Source of the DNA: an uncultured Caulobacteraceae bacterium | GTDB lineage: Bacteria; Pseudomonadota; Alphaproteobacteria; Caulobacterales; Caulobacteraceae | Assembly: GCA_946480495.1 (NCBI GenBank) | Contig: CAMLKO010000027.1 | Coordinates: forward strand, 1 to 9,766 | Direction: 5' to 3' | DNA: 9,766 bases | Part shown: positions 9,071 through 9,766 of the stretch, in pieces | How positions within the stretch are numbered: the first letter of the stretch is position 1 | Layout of the letters: every line of letters starts with the position of its first letter | The notes under the pieces: model-generated | The model's database searches: none | What the model saw: the letters and a program-made list of their open reading frames with translations, nothing else | What the model was told of the DNA's origin: nothing | Position numbers and translations under genes: made by a program

Positions 9071-9766
9071 TGGACTTCAACGACTCCCCCGAAGAAGCCG
9101 CCTTCCGCGAAAAGGCCCGCAAGTGGCTCGCCGACAACGCCGCCGACCACAAGTCGACGACCGCCAACGGCCGCAAGCCCAACAGCCCCGAGCACATGGC
9201 CGCGGCCAAGGCCTGGCAGACGCGCAAGGCCGAGGCCGGCTACGCCTGCATCACCTGGCCCAAGGAGTGGGGCGGAGGCGGCGGCACGCCGATCCAGTCG
9301 GTCATCTTCAACCAGGAAGAGACCAAGGCCGGCGTCAACTACGGCTATTTCACCATTGGCCTTGGCATGTGCGTGCCGACGGTCATGGCCTTCGCCGACG
9401 ACGACACCAAGCAACGCTTCGTCGGCCCTGCCGTGAAGGGCGAGGAAATCTGGTGCCAGCTGTTCTCCGAACCGGCCGGCGGCTCTGACGTGGCCGCGGC
9501 CCGCACCCGGGCGGTCAAGGACGGCGACGAATGGGTGATCAACGGCCAGAAGGTCTGGACCACCGGCGCCCAGTACAGCGACTACGGCATCCTGCTGGTC
9601 CGCACCGATCCCGACGTGCCCAAGCACAAGGGCCTGACCATGTTCTGGATCGACATGCACGATCCGGCCGTGGAGGTGCGCCCCATCCACCAGATGAGCG
9701 GCGGCTCGGACTTCAACGAGGTCTATTTCACCGACCTGCGGGTGAAGGACAGCCAGCGGCTGGGCG
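9070..9766 (+). CDS. Acyl-CoA dehydrogenase, second subunit of the pair, 3' end cut by window edge
   Basis: The ATG at 9070 shares its A with the preceding TAA (TAATG), and AAGGA at 9055-9059 provides the ribosome binding site, so translation is coupled. 232 codons are visible before the right edge, where family members usually run to about 390-400. The N-terminal helical domain (MDFNDSPEEAAFREKARKWLADN) is followed by the intact flavin motif CQLFSEPAGGSDVAAARTRA (129-148), then WVINGQKVWTTGAQYSDYGILLVRTD (155-180). This is the canonical middle domain lacking in the first subunit. It should bind FAD and acyl-CoA and oxidise the alpha-beta bond, passing electrons to electron-transfer flavoprotein. 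The region with the catalytic base lies beyond the window and cannot be checked. A GACTC (GANTC) site is at 9082-9086 in codons 5-6. Confidence 0.95.
   Translation, partial: MDFNDSPEEAAFREKARKWLADNAADHKSTTANGRKPNSPEHMAAAKAWQTRKAEAGYACITWPKEWGGGGGTPIQSVIFNQEETKAGVNYGYFTIGLGMCVPTVMAFADDDTKQRFVGPAVKGEEIWCQLFSEPAGGSDVAAARTRAVKDGDEWVINGQKVWTTGAQYSDYGILLVRTDPDVPKHKGLTMFWIDMHDPAVEVRPIHQMSGGSDFNEVYFTDLRVKDSQRLG

Noticed and set aside
8974..9690. 238-codon minus-strand frame and overlapping + strand frame at 8904-9488
   Set aside because: Both are shadows of the second acyl-CoA dehydrogenase, whose true frame begins at ATG 9070 and runs off the window.

Overview
This window looks like a chromosomal segment from a GC-rich alphaproteobacterium, most likely of the order Caulobacterales (Caulobacter/Phenylobacterium type). 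The assignment rests on strong G/C third-position bias, promoter candidates of the Caulobacter housekeeping form (TTGAC-type -35, 10-14 bp spacer, GCTA-type -10), a PleC/DivJ-type histidine kinase core, and the scarcity and placement of GANTC (CcrM methylation) sites. No rRNA, tRNA, CRISPR, insertion sequence, phage gene or long repeat was seen.

Layout: bases 1-2853 (+) hold nearly all of glnE, the bifunctional glutamine synthetase adenylyltransferase/adenylyl-removing enzyme; its start lies just left of the window. It converges with a membrane-anchored two-PAS sensor histidine kinase (2850-4589, -), and one TTAA supplies both stop codons. Upstream of the kinase, on the same strand, is pepN, an M1-family aminopeptidase N (4676-7261, -), separated by 86 bp that carry a hairpin, a promoter candidate and two GANTC sites. 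A 111-bp divergent region (7262-7372) follows, then a small exported protein of unknown function (7373-7846, +) with visibly lower GC than its neighbours. After a 114-bp spacer rich in inverted and direct repeats comes a translationally coupled pair of acyl-CoA dehydrogenase-family genes (7961-9070 and 9070 to beyond the right edge, +).

How the genes fit together: glnE tunes nitrogen assimilation through glutamine synthetase, the kinase core belongs to the cell-cycle/development group, PepN is general peptide turnover, and the acyl-CoA dehydrogenase pair probably forms one heteromeric flavoenzyme for a special acyl-CoA (fatty, branched or steroid side chain). The first subunit has lost the usual catalytic glutamate. 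I see no convincing new multi-gene system. The items most worth checking are regulatory: the GANTC distribution, a probable leaderless pepN transcript, a glnE 3' hairpin inside the antisense of the kinase gene, and overlapping palindromes in front of the dehydrogenase pair.
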